A DNA stretch of 64,000 nt from assembly GCF_000974985.2 (NCBI RefSeq), contig NZ_LAVA02000015.1, positions 1-64,000 of the forward strand. Reading direction: 5' to 3'. The position numbers were made by a program, and so were the translations under genes. A model generated the notes under the pieces. The model searched no databases. It saw nothing but the letters and a program-made list of their open reading frames with translations, and was not told where the DNA came from. Below, in pieces: positions 51,438 through 60,190 of the stretch; position 1 is the first letter of the stretch; each line of letters begins with the position of its first letter. The stretch comes from Streptomyces mangrovisoli. Lineage in GTDB: Bacteria; Actinomycetota; Actinomycetes; Streptomycetales; Streptomycetaceae.

Positions 51438-52951
51438 TCAGGGGGTGTCCGCCGGAGCCGGAGCCGGAGCCGGAGCCAGGGCCGGAGCCGGGGCCGCGTC
51501 CGTGGCCCCCGGCCCGGCGCCGTCCGCCGCGAGGTCCGTCCCGCGCTCCGCCGCCGCGCGCTCCCGCGTCGCGTCGCGCGTCAGGCGTACGCCCACCGCC
51601 GTGCAGAGCAGGGCCAGCGCCGCCGCGACCACCCAGGCGGCCCGGAAGTCCTGGCGCCGCTCCGGCCCCACCTGCGCGCCGACGATGGCCACGAGCAGCG
51701 CGACCCCGACCGTGGCGGCGATCTGACGGGTGGAGTTGACGAGCGCGGAGCCGGTCGCGGAGCGGTGTCCCGGCAGCGCACTGACGCCCGCGGCCACCAG
51801 CGTGCCCAGGGTCAGGCCGACTCCGACGCCGCCGAGGACCTGACTGGGGAACAGGTCGAGCCAGTACTCCGGGGTGAGGGACGCGAAGCAGGCGCGCCAG
51901 ACCATGGCGGCGGCGAAGAGGAGACCGCCCGTGGCGACCAGCGGGCCGTGTCCCAGGCGCTGCGCCGCGCGGGCGGTGAGCAGTGTGACCACGGGCACCA
52001 GCGCGGGCCCCGGCACCATCGCCACGCCGGTCCGCAGGGCGCTCCAGTGCCACACCTCCTGGCACCAGAGGACGTTCGACAGCAGCATGATCGCGAAGGC
52101 GATGCCGAAGAGGAAGGTGCCCACGTTCGCGGTGCCGAAGCGCGGCAGACGCAGCAGGTGCAGCTCGAACAGCGGGTGGCTGTGCCGCAGGGAGCGCAGC
52201 ACGAACACCGCGGCGCCGGCCGCCGCCACGGCGAACAGCAGCAGGATGCGCCCGTCCAGCCAGCCCCAGTCCGGGGCCTGCACGAGCGCCCCGGAGAGGG
52301 CCGCGACCGCGATCGTGACGAGGACGGCGCCCAGGACGTCGGGGAGCGGGCCCTTCTCCCGCGCGGTGGTCCGCGGCAGTACCGCGCGGCCCGCGAGCAC
52401 CGCCGCGATGCCGATGGGCACGTTGATCACGAACACCCAGCGCCAGTCGACCTGGACCAGCAGGCCGCCCGCGACCGGTCCGGCCGCCGCGGCGAGCCCG
52501 CCGATCGCCGCCCAGTTGCGGGTGGCGCGGGTGCGGTCCTCGGCCGGTACGGCGGCCAGCAGCAGCGCCAGCGAGGTCGGCAGCTGGGCGGCCGCGCCGA
52601 CCGCCTGCACCGCCCTGCCGCCACCAGGCTTCCCAGGTCGGGCGCGAGGGCGCAGGCGAGCGAGGCGAGCGTGAAGACGGAGACCCCGGCGAGGAAGACG
52701 GGCCGCTGGCCCAGCCGGTCCCCGGCCCGGCCCGCCACCACCAGGAGGGCGGCCAGGGCGATGGCGTAGGCGTTGAGGACCCAGGACAGGGAACCGAGGC
52801 TCGCGGCGCCGCCGGGGTGCGACGCGAAGGAGGTCCCCATGGCGGGCAGCGCCACGTTGACGATCCACAGGTCGAGGTTGGTCATGAAGACCGCGAGGAG
52901 GATCACCGTCGTGGCGACGGTGCGCTTTGAAAGTCCAATCACCTTGGGCAT
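51438..52951 (-). pseudogene. DHA2-family (EmrB/QacA) MFS drug-efflux gene with a frameshift
   Basis: The N-terminal part (ATG at 52951; MPKVIGLSKRTVATTVILLAVFMTNLDLWIVNVALPAM to VFLAGVSVFTLASLACALAPDLGSLVAAG) is in one frame. The rest (AVQAVGAAAQLPTSLALLLAAV to the end) continues in another. The switch falls at about 52612-52622; one added base there would restore ARAVQAVGAA, a typical motif. The remaining 470 residues look intact: DWRWVFVINVPIG, the DHA2 helices, SALPGHRSATGSALVNSTRQIAATVGVAL and a Pro/Ala tail. It is either a recent pseudogene or a sequencing error. It sits 110 bp downstream of an HxlR regulator on the same strand. Confidence 0.88.
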
Positions 52952-52974
52952 GGGGCCACCCAAGCACAGGACGA

Positions 52975-52987
52975 TTTGAAATTCAAA
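52975..52987. promoter_or_regulatory. Operator-like palindrome TTTGAA-A-TTCAAA upstream of the pump gene
   Basis: A perfect inverted repeat of six bases around one central A, in the AT-rich segment 24 bp upstream of the pump ATG. It matches the pattern TTTGANNNNCAAA also found upstream of the HxlR gene. Confidence 0.6.
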
Positions 52988-53061
52988 CCATCAGGGTCGC
53001 ACCCTCGCGGGAGCGGATCACACACCCTCACACGGGAGCGGACCAGCCCACTGGACCCGGC

Positions 53062-53538
53062 TCAGGCCACCGGCCCTGCCGCGTCCCAGCCCGGCGCGAT
53101 CACTTCCGTGCGCAGCTCGCTCTGGTCGACCGTCTCGCCGCACGCCGCGCACGCCGTACGCGGCTCGAACTCGTGCTCGTGGTGCATGATCCGCATCGGC
53201 TGCGAGGTCACGGCCCACCGGTCGCCCCAGCGCAGCAGCTCGCGCACCACCCCGGTCAGGTCGCGGCCCGCCTCGGTGAGGTGGTAGCCCTCGTGCCGGG
53301 ACTCGTCGGGCAGCGGGCGCCGCTCCAGGACGCCGGCGGCGACCAGGTCCTTCAGGCGGGCGGACAGGCGGTCGGTGGGGGCGCCGGTGTTGCGGGCGAT
53401 CTGCCGGAAACGGTGGTTGCCCAGCATGACCTCGCGGATCGCCAGCAGGGCCCATCGATCGCCGATGAGCTGGAGGGAGGCGGTGAGCGCGCAGGGGCGT
53501 CCCGTCAGTCCGGCGGGATCGATTCGTGTCGTCGTCAC
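53062..53538 (-). CDS. HxlR family transcriptional regulator
   Basis: 158 aa. GRPCALTASLQLIGDRWALLAIREVMLGNHRFRQIARNTGAPTDRLSARLKDLVAAGVLERRPL is the HxlR winged helix with the N-terminal cysteine seen in redox- or aldehyde-sensing members. The C-terminal tail ends in a CxxC (TACAACGE). It likely controls itself and the downstream DHA2 pump; matching palindromes lie before both genes. Confidence 0.93.
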   Translation of the reverse strand: MTTTRIDPAGLTGRPCALTASLQLIGDRWALLAIREVMLGNHRFRQIARNTGAPTDRLSARLKDLVAAGVLERRPLPDESRHEGYHLTEAGRDLTGVVRELLRWGDRWAVTSQPMRIMHHEHEFEPRTACAACGETVDQSELRTEVIAPGWDAAGPVA

Positions 53539-53561
53539 CCGGCCAGTATCGCGCTGTGCGG

Positions 53562-53574
53562 TTTGATTACCAAA
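53562..53574. promoter_or_regulatory. Operator-like repeat TTTG-ATTAC-CAAA upstream of the HxlR gene
   Basis: An inverted repeat of four bases around ATTAC, 24 bp before the HxlR start. It fits TTTGANNNNCAAA with the site in front of the pump gene at the same distance (24 bp), which supports one regulator for both. Confidence 0.55.
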
Positions 53575-53688
53575 GCCGACCGGTCGGGGCGCCCGGCATG
53601 CGACCTCCGGGCGCCCCGGGGACGGGCGACGGCGGCTACCGGCTCACCCGGTCGCCGCCGCCCGTTCCGTCACCGTCGGCGGCCCGGG

Positions 53689-56688
53689 TCACCGCAGGGC
53701 ACCCTCCCCGTACGGCGTCACCGTGACCGGTCCCAGCAGGCCGTACTCCTGCTTCGGCTGGCTGTAGACCGTGGGCCGGGTGACCTTGAGGCGGTTGAGC
53801 AGGGTGGTGGCGACGACGACCTCGACGGTGTTGGTGCCCGCCCGCAGCCGTGTGCCGAGGTCGGCCACCGGATGCAGCTGGTTGAGCGGCGGCAGGTCGT
53901 GGCCGTTGACCCGGACCGCGACGCTGCCCGCGCCGATCCCTCCGAGGTCGAGCACGGCGCCCGCCGACGGGACCTGCGCCGTCGAGAGCGGGAAGGTCGC
54001 GGTGTACGTGCCCACGCCGGACACGTCCGCGAGCCCGTCGATGTGCTGCCAGGAGACCAGTTCGCTCAGCGAGGCGTGGTGCACGGTCCGGACGGTGCCG
54101 GTGGCCGCGGCCTCGGTCTCGCCGGGGTGCGCCGGGCGCCAGTCCTCGACGGTGAGCTTCCAGGACGACAGGGTCAGCGCCTCGGGAACCCTGCCGATCG
54201 TGGCGGTCGCCGTCCTCCCGTCGCTCAGGCGCGCGCTGTACGTCCCCGCCTTCGCCGCCCGCGCGACCAGCCCGCGCCCGGCGTACCGGACGGTGGTGCC
54301 GGCCGAGACGGCGTGCGTCGCGCCGCCGCGCGCGCCGTGGAAGGGGCGCGGGGAGAGCGTGACGAGCACGGCCTCGCCGGCCTGCGCCGCGATCTCCAGG
54401 GCGACGCGACCGGGCTGCGGGGCGTGGTGGACCGCGACGGGTACGACGTTCCCGGTCCAGGGGTCGACGAGGTACGGGCTGCCGCCGCCCTCCAGGGTGA
54501 CCGTCCCGCGCACGGCGGCGCCGGTGGTGTTGAGCAGGAAGTAGTGGGTGGTGTCGCCCTCGGCGCGGCGGACGTGGAGCAGGCCGCCGATGCCGTCGGG
54601 TACGGCGGAGCCGGTCAGCCCGCGCCGGCCGAGGGCGGCCGGGACGCCGGCCGGGTCGGCCACCCGGCTGACGTGCGCGTCGGCGGTCAACCGGGCCAGC
54701 ACCGACTCCAGTTCGGCATCCCGCCGCGCCACGTCGCCGTAACCGGAGGCCGTGGTGGGCAGGTCGCCGACCAGGACGACGGGCAGTCCGGCGCGCGCGA
54801 GGGCGAGGATGCGCCGTGCGCTGTCGAGCAGCATGGTCGACGACTGCGGAACCACCAGCGCCTTGTACGCGCCGCCCTTGGCGTCGAGCCGCCCGCCGCT
54901 CACCGTGGCCGTGGGCAGCCCGAGCAGCCCCCAGCTCAGCCGCTGGTACGAGTAGCCGGACGCGGTCAGCGAGGCGCCGTCGAACTGGGTGCTCGCCGCG
55001 TCGAACTCCTCGTGGTAGACGGCGACATCGACCTTCCCGGTGCCGGACTGCAACAGCGCGTGGACCCGGGCCAGATAGCCGGAGGTGCCGGCCGCGTGCC
55101 GCCACTGCGGCTGCCGCGGCCCCCACGCCTCGGCGAAGTTGATGGTGTTCTCGCCCAGCGGCGCCCACGGGTAGAAGCCGGGCCACTGGCCCGCGGGCGA
55201 GGAGGCGTACGGAAAGCCGTGCACGCGCACCTGGTTGACGCCGAGCGCGTAGCCGGGGTTGGCGGTGGTGACGAGGTCGGCGAGGCTGAGCCGGTAGGCG
55301 CCGTTGATGACCGCGCCCATCTCGCTGGAGAGCACCCGGCCGCGGCGGCCGAGGTCTCGGCCCGCCGCGAGCAGGCGGAAGGAGTCGGGCTCCGAGCCGA
55401 ACGCCAGGGACTCGCCCTCGGGCACACCCGCCCGCGCGGCGGCCAGTCCCGAGTCGAGCGGGGCGCCGTACGGCTGGACGCGCAGGCTCATGCCGTGGCC
55501 CGCGGCCCAGTCGTCCAGCGGGGCGAGGTGGTGGTCGAGGTAGAGGTCGGCGAGGGTCTGGAAGTAGTCCCGGCGCACCCGCTGTCCGACCGTCGCGTCC
55601 TCGAAGACGTAGACCGCGGTGGACTGCCCGTGGACGAGCGGGAGCAAGGACCGCAGCCGGTACCCGCGGCGGGCCGCGAACTCCTGCTGCATCAGCGGTG
55701 TCCAGTGCAGTTCGGTGAGGAACTCCAGGGAGTCCTCGAAGAAGTCCCGGCCCACCGACCGCAGCAGGGAGCGCATCTCGGGCGTGAGCAGGTCCTTGTC
55801 CCACCAGTCGGTGATCGCCTCGGCTCCTCCCGCGCCGAAGTGGTCGACGACATACGCCTGCGGGTCGGTGAACGAGTAGAAGTAGCCCTGGTAGTAGGCC
55901 TGTCGCTCGATCATGGCGGTGCCGCGGGACCAGCTCGCCACGATGACCCACCGGCCGCCCGGGGGCGCGGTCCAGCGGAGACGGCCGTCGCGCACCCGGT
56001 CCGTGAGGTCGGTCAGCGACGCCTGTTCGAGCACGAGCGGGGTCGCGGTGGCGGACCCCGAGACGCGGGCGGCGTGCACGGCCTGGAGGACCAATGTCAC
56101 GGCGACGGCGGGGAGTCCGTCCTTGACCCCGCTCGGCGCCGAGTGCGGCGCGGGCACGGCCGCGTCGAACATCTCCCCTCCGGTGACGGCGACCTGACCG
56201 TACGTCAGTTCCTTCATGGCCGCGTCGTCGTCGGGCCGCACCCCGGGGACCACGGCGGGCCAGTACGGGCCCAGGGTCAGGTCCACGTGCAGCCCGCGCC
56301 GCTCGGCGGTGCGCAGGGCGGCGATGACCCCCTCCTTCCAGGCGGGGGTTCCCCATCCGTAGCTGCGGACCGGCATGGGGACCATCTCGCTGTTGCGGAC
56401 GTCGGCTATCTCGAAGCCGCCGAAGCCCGCGTCCGCCATCGCGTCGACCTCCTTGGCGATCTGCTGCGGGGTCACGCCCCCGCCCGGCCACCAGTACCGG
56501 AAGGCGGGACGCCGGCCCGTGTCCGGGAGGGCGAGGGTGCCGTCGGCCGGGGCGGCGTCGTCCGCCGCGCGCGGTGCCGCCGCGGCGGGCCGCGCTGCCG
56601 CGACGGGACCGGCGACCGCCGCCGCGGCGACGGCCGTTCCGGCCGCCAGCACGGATCTGCGGGACGCTTCCGAGGGGTTCGAGGACAT
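53689..56688 (-). CDS. Secreted GH106-type alpha-L-rhamnosidase
   Basis: 999 aa from ATG at 56688 (AAGGAGC ribosome site). Tat signal: SRRSVLAAGTAVAAAAVAGPVAAA. The mature part starts FRYWWPGGGVTPQQIAKEVDAMADAGFGGFEI, the GH106 signature, with FFEDSLEFLTELHWTPLMQQEFAARRGY and SSEMGAVINGAYRLSLADLVTTANPGYALGVNQVRVHGFPY further on. A C-terminal beta-domain (KAGTYSARLSDGRT, SWQHIDGLADVSGVGTYTATF, GIGAGSVAVRVNGHDL) resembles a galactose-binding module. It removes terminal rhamnose from plant polysaccharides or glycosides outside the cell. Two LacI-type operators lie upstream. No sugar transporter is adjacent. Confidence 0.88.
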   Translation of the reverse strand: MSSNPSEASRRSVLAAGTAVAAAAVAGPVAAARPAAAAPRAADDAAPADGTLALPDTGRRPAFRYWWPGGGVTPQQIAKEVDAMADAGFGGFEIADVRNSEMVPMPVRSYGWGTPAWKEGVIAALRTAERRGLHVDLTLGPYWPAVVPGVRPDDDAAMKELTYGQVAVTGGEMFDAAVPAPHSAPSGVKDGLPAVAVTLVLQAVHAARVSGSATATPLVLEQASLTDLTDRVRDGRLRWTAPPGGRWVIVASWSRGTAMIERQAYYQGYFYSFTDPQAYVVDHFGAGGAEAITDWWDKDLLTPEMRSLLRSVGRDFFEDSLEFLTELHWTPLMQQEFAARRGYRLRSLLPLVHGQSTAVYVFEDATVGQRVRRDYFQTLADLYLDHHLAPLDDWAAGHGMSLRVQPYGAPLDSGLAAARAGVPEGESLAFGSEPDSFRLLAAGRDLGRRGRVLSSEMGAVINGAYRLSLADLVTTANPGYALGVNQVRVHGFPYASSPAGQWPGFYPWAPLGENTINFAEAWGPRQPQWRHAAGTSGYLARVHALLQSGTGKVDVAVYHEEFDAASTQFDGASLTASGYSYQRLSWGLLGLPTATVSGGRLDAKGGAYKALVVPQSSTMLLDSARRILALARAGLPVVLVGDLPTTASGYGDVARRDAELESVLARLTADAHVSRVADPAGVPAALGRRGLTGSAVPDGIGGLLHVRRAEGDTTHYFLLNTTGAAVRGTVTLEGGGSPYLVDPWTGNVVPVAVHHAPQPGRVALEIAAQAGEAVLVTLSPRPFHGARGGATHAVSAGTTVRYAGRGLVARAAKAGTYSARLSDGRTATATIGRVPEALTLSSWKLTVEDWRPAHPGETEAAATGTVRTVHHASLSELVSWQHIDGLADVSGVGTYTATFPLSTAQVPSAGAVLDLGGIGAGSVAVRVNGHDLPPLNQLHPVADLGTRLRAGTNTVEVVVATTLLNRLKVTRPTVYSQPKQEYGLLGPVTVTPYGEGALR

Positions 56689-56755
56689 GCGGCTGCTCCT
56701 TGTTCGTGCCACCGGAAGACGGGGGGTCGTATCGGCAGAGCTTGAGCCGGAAGAG

Positions 56756-56771
56756 ATTGAATCGTTTCAAT
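56756..56771. promoter_or_regulatory. LacI-type operator ATTGAA-TCGT-TTCAAT
   Basis: A perfect inverted repeat of six bases around TCGT, with the TGAAnCGnTTCA core and central CG expected for LacI/CcpA-type repressors. It lies 68-83 bp upstream of the rhamnosidase ATG. Confidence 0.75.
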
Positions 56772-56912
56772 CAACGGCTCACGCATCCCCCGTCTCCTCC
56801 AGCGCTGAATTACCGCAGATGGTGGCCGACCTGACCAATGGCGCGCCAGGTCACGGTCAGGTGGCGCACGTCACAATGGAATGGCTGCCATACGGGATCG
56901 CGATACCTCGTG

Positions 56913-56924
56913 TGAAACATTTCA
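56913..56924. promoter_or_regulatory. Second operator-like palindrome TGAAA-CA-TTTCA
   Basis: A perfect five-base inverted repeat related to the first operator, 225 bp upstream of the rhamnosidase. It could form a repression loop with it, or serve another promoter in the spacer. Confidence 0.4.
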
Positions 56925-56960
56925 TTGACGGCTCCGGGCGCCGTCGCTCAGCGGCGGCGT

Positions 56961-58823
56961 TCACGCGGCGCCGGTGCGGAGTTCGGCCAGGGCAGCCCTC
57001 GTCAAGTGGCGCGGCGCGGTCTCGGGTTCGACGAGGACGACCGTACAACTGGCGCTGTGGGTGAGCGCGGTGGTGAAGCTGCCGTCGGCGAACTGTGCCG
57101 ACGCGCCGCGCGGCGAGCGGCCGATGGCCACGGTGCGGGCGTGTACGTCGGCGGCGTGGTGGGCCAGGGCGCGCCCCGCCGCCGCGTGCTCGCCGACGCT
57201 GACGAGGATCTGCCCGGTGGCGGCGACACCCCCCGCCGCGAGCCGGTCGAGGTGGGCGGTGACGGCCGCGAGGGCCTGTTCATGGGTCTCGGTGTCGGCG
57301 GCCTGCTCCTCGACGACCGCCGTCTGCCGCACATGGACGACCTCCAGCGGGCTGCCGGTGTCGCGGGCGAGCCGGGCGGCGGCGTCGACGATCGCGGCGG
57401 CCCCGCCGTGCGCACCGACCGCGACCACGACCGGCGCCGCGCCACCCGCGCCCGGGGAACCGTCCGGTGCGCCGACCGGCGCCGCGCCGCCTGTGTCCGA
57501 CGCGTCGGTCGACGCACCGTGCGGTGCGCCGACCGGCGTGAACGACGGGGCCACCGGCTCCGCCCCCGCACCGCCCGACTCGGCCTCGCGCAGCAGGCGG
57601 TGGCCGCCGGCCAGGACCGGGATGGCGAGCAGGAACGTGGCCGCGCCCAGGTAGAACGGCACGCTCAGGTCGGTCGCGTCGGCGAGCTTGCCCGCGACGT
57701 AGGGCGCCAGGCCGCCGCCGATGAAGCGCAGGAAGCCGTACGCGGAGGAGGCGACCGGGCGCTCGACGGGCGAGACCAGCATGACGGCCTGGGTGGTCAG
57801 GGTGTTGTTGATCCCGATGAACGCGCCGCTGAGGATCACCGCCACGATCACCACGGAGGGGGTGTCGACGCCCGCGGCGATGACGGCCATCACGACGCCC
57901 AGGCCGAGCAGATTGGCGTAGAGCACGGGCGCGGTGCCGTAGCGGGCCTGCAGGCGCGGGGCGAAGAACACGCTGAAGGCGGCGACGAGCAGGCCCCATC
58001 CGGTGAAGACCAGGCCGAGTTGGTGCGCGCTCAGCTCCATCGGGTAGGGGGCGTAGCCGAGCATGGTGAAGAAGCCCCAGTTGTACAGCAGCGCCATGAT
58101 GCCCATGGTGAGCAGGCCACGGTGGCGCAGGGCGCGGAGCGGTTCGACCGGGGACATACGGCGTTCCGGCTTGGGCAGGTTGGGCACGAACGCGAGCGTG
58201 GCGACGAGGGCCACGGCCATCAGGACGGCGACCCCGAAGAACGGCCCGCGCCAGCTGATGGCGCCCAACTCGCCGCCCAGCAACGGGCCTACGGCGATGC
58301 CGAGGCCGAGGGCCGTCTCGTACAGGATGATGGCGCCGCCGAAACCGCCGCTGGCGGAGGCCACGATGACCGCCAACGAGGTGGCGATGAACAGGGCGTT
58401 GCCCAGTCCCCATCCGGCGCGGAAACCGACGATGCCGTTGATGGAGCCGGACGAGCCGGCCAGCGCGGCGAAGACGACGATGACGCTCAGGCCGGCGACC
58501 AGGGTGCGCTTGGCGCCGATGCGGCTGGAGATCCAGCCGACGACGAGCATGGCGACCGCCGTGACAATGAGATAGCTGCTGAACAGCAGGGAGACCTGAC
58601 TGGGCGTGGCATGCAGGCTCTCGGCCAGTGCGGGCAGGATCGGGTCGACCAGCCCGATGCCCATGAAGGAGATCACGCAGGCGAACGCGACGGCCCAGAC
58701 GGCCTTGGGCTGCCGGAAGGGACTGGCGGCGTTCCCATGCGGTGCGGACGCGGACGCGGGCTCGGGCGCGGACGCGGGCGCGGGCTCGGGTGAAGGTGAA
58801 GGTGCCGGTGCGGGTGCGGTCAT
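56961..58823 (-). CDS. MFS transporter (DHA1 type) fused to a universal stress protein domain
   Basis: 620 aa. A Pro/Ala/Ser-rich N-terminal tail precedes 12 membrane helices (about 40-430), with PILPALAESLHATPSQVSLLFSSYLIVTAVAMLVVGWISSRIGAKRTL and GLGIAVGPLLGGELGAISWRGPFFGV typical of DHA1 efflux. A Gly/Ala/Pro linker follows, then a USP domain (about 465-610): VVVAVGAHGGAAAIVDAAARLARDTGSPLEVVHVRQT, and GRSPRGASAQFADGSFTTALTHSASCTVVLVEP, which resembles the GxxGxxxxGS nucleotide loop. The USP may tie transport to ATP or stress state (inference). A clear promoter lies upstream. Confidence 0.88.
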   Translation of the reverse strand: MTAPAPAPSPSPEPAPASAPEPASASAPHGNAASPFRQPKAVWAVAFACVISFMGIGLVDPILPALAESLHATPSQVSLLFSSYLIVTAVAMLVVGWISSRIGAKRTLVAGLSVIVVFAALAGSSGSINGIVGFRAGWGLGNALFIATSLAVIVASASGGFGGAIILYETALGLGIAVGPLLGGELGAISWRGPFFGVAVLMAVALVATLAFVPNLPKPERRMSPVEPLRALRHRGLLTMGIMALLYNWGFFTMLGYAPYPMELSAHQLGLVFTGWGLLVAAFSVFFAPRLQARYGTAPVLYANLLGLGVVMAVIAAGVDTPSVVIVAVILSGAFIGINNTLTTQAVMLVSPVERPVASSAYGFLRFIGGGLAPYVAGKLADATDLSVPFYLGAATFLLAIPVLAGGHRLLREAESGGAGAEPVAPSFTPVGAPHGASTDASDTGGAAPVGAPDGSPGAGGAAPVVVAVGAHGGAAAIVDAAARLARDTGSPLEVVHVRQTAVVEEQAADTETHEQALAAVTAHLDRLAAGGVAATGQILVSVGEHAAAGRALAHHAADVHARTVAIGRSPRGASAQFADGSFTTALTHSASCTVVLVEPETAPRHLTRAALAELRTGAA

Positions 58824-58897
58824 GTGCGCGGGGCTCCAGCCTCTGAGGACGGATGCCGGGCAGGGAGGTCACCGGGCCCGCCCGGATACATAGGGGC

Positions 58898-58926
58898 ATT
58901 ATGCATTTAGGTGTACGGTGAATCAA
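58898..58926 (-). promoter_or_regulatory. Promoter of the MFS-USP gene
   Basis: Read on the minus strand: TTGATT (58921-58926), 17-nt spacer, CATAAT (58898-58903). It lies 75 bp upstream of the ATG. The -10 overlaps the palindrome GCAT-T-ATGC (58896-58904), a possible repressor site. Confidence 0.65.
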
Positions 58927-59016
58927 TGCCCGGCCGTCCCCTCGGCCGTCCCCTCGGCCGTCACCTGGGTCGTCCCTGGTTCGTCCCCTCTGCGCGCACC
59001 ACGCCGGAGCGGCAAC

Positions 59017-59056
59017 CCTGGCCGGGGCTACGGCAGTTGCCGCAACCCCGGCCAGG
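59017..59056. terminator. Long inverted repeat after the alpha/beta hydrolase gene
   Basis: CCTGGCCGGGG (59017-59027) pairs exactly with CCCCGGCCAGG (59046-59056), with an inner CGGCA/TGCCG pair (59031-59042). It sits 40 bp past the hydrolase stop. It can stop transcription into the MFS-USP promoter. Confidence 0.75.
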
Positions 59057-59095
59057 TTCCACGGCGGTCGCTCCAGCGGATCCAGCGGAAGGCGT

Positions 59096-59923
59096 TCAGG
59101 CGCGGGCGAACTCCAGCAGGTCCGCGTTGAACCGCTCCGCGTACTTCGGGACCATCGCCAGCCCGTGCGGGGCCCCCGGATACACCTTGTACTCGCAGTC
59201 CCGGACCAGCTTGGACGACTTGTCGCCGGACGCCACGATGGGCACGATCTGGTCGTCGTCGCCGTGCACGATCAGCGTCGGCACGTCGATCTTCTTGAGG
59301 TCCTCGGTGAGGTCGGTCTCGGAGAAGGCCTCGACGCAGTCGTAGGCGCCCTTGATGCCCACCGTCATGCCCCACAGCCAGAACTCGTCCAGGGTGCCCT
59401 GCGAGACGGTGGACCCTTCGCGGTTGGCGCCGTAGAACGGGCCGCTGAGGTCCTTGTAGAGCTGCGACCGGTCCGCGAGCACGCCCTCTCTGATCTCGTC
59501 GAAGACGTCGATCGGCAACCCCTCCGGGTTCGCGGGTGTCTTGAGCATCAGCGGGGGGATCGCGCCGACCAGGACCGCCTTCGCCACCCGGCTCGAACCG
59601 TGCGCGCCGATGTAGCGCGTCACCTCGCCGCCGCCGGTCGAATGCCCGACGAGGATCACGTCGTGGAGATCGAGCGTCTCGATGACCGCGGCCAGGTCGT
59701 CCGCGTACGTGCTCAAGTCGTTGCCCTGCCAGGGCTGGCCGGAGCGTCCGCCTCCGCGCCGGTCGTGCGCCACGACCCGGAAGCCGTTGTCGGCCATGTG
59801 CTTCAGCTGTGGGTCCCACGCGTCCGCGATCAGCGGCCAGCCGTGTGAGAAGACCACCGGCTGACCCGAGCCCCAGTCCTTGAAGTAGATCTGCGTTCCG
59901 TCCTCGGCAGTGGCGAAAGCCAT
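59096..59923 (-). CDS. Alpha/beta hydrolase, non-heme chloroperoxidase-like
   Basis: 275 aa. [46 protein letters not shown] and the nucleophile elbow [15 protein letters not shown], with aspartate in [12 protein letters not shown] and histidine in GAPHGLAM, form the catalytic triad of cofactor-free haloperoxidases/perhydrolases. The natural activity is often esterase. No signal peptide. Confidence 0.93.
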   Translation of the reverse strand: MAFATAEDGTQIYFKDWGSGQPVVFSHGWPLIADAWDPQLKHMADNGFRVVAHDRRGGGRSGQPWQGNDLSTYADDLAAVIETLDLHDVILVGHSTGGGEVTRYIGAHGSSRVAKAVLVGAIPPLMLKTPANPEGLPIDVFDEIREGVLADRSQLYKDLSGPFYGANREGSTVSQGTLDEFWLWGMTVGIKGAYDCVEAFSETDLTEDLKKIDVPTLIVHGDDDQIVPIVASGDKSSKLVRDCEYKVYPGAPHGLAMVPKYAERFNADLLEFARA

Positions 59924-60190
59924 GTTCTGCCCCTCCGGAGAGTGTCGTCCGGAGCTCCCCGGTCGGTGCGGGGGAGCTCAGTGCCGGGCCGCGTCCGAAA
60001 TCAAGCCGCGTCCAGAATGTCGTGCCGCGACCATCAGCGGTCGGGCCACAAGAATCGACGGGAAAATCAGCGGCGGACGGGGCCCCGTGGGCACGTCGTG
60101 CCGCTCCAGCGTAGTAGGGAGGCGCCGGTTCAGCGCGTCGAGCGGACCGGGCGCCGCAACGGCACTGCGAACACAGGGGTGATCAGGACG
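59924..60190. promoter_or_regulatory. Divergent spacer with a leader hairpin
   Basis: GAGCTCCCC (59952-59960) and GGGGAGCTC (59971-59979) form a perfect 9-bp stem with a 10-nt loop, 29-56 bp upstream of the hydrolase ATG. It may lie in its leader or mark a regulator site. AT-richer bases near 60045-60070 could host promoters, but I cannot fix hexamers. Confidence 0.4.

Noticed and set aside
52927..56745. Plus-strand open frame of 1272 codons opposite the HxlR gene and the rhamnosidase
   Set aside because: Composition is typical of antisense GC-rich frames, and GH106 motifs are on the minus strand.
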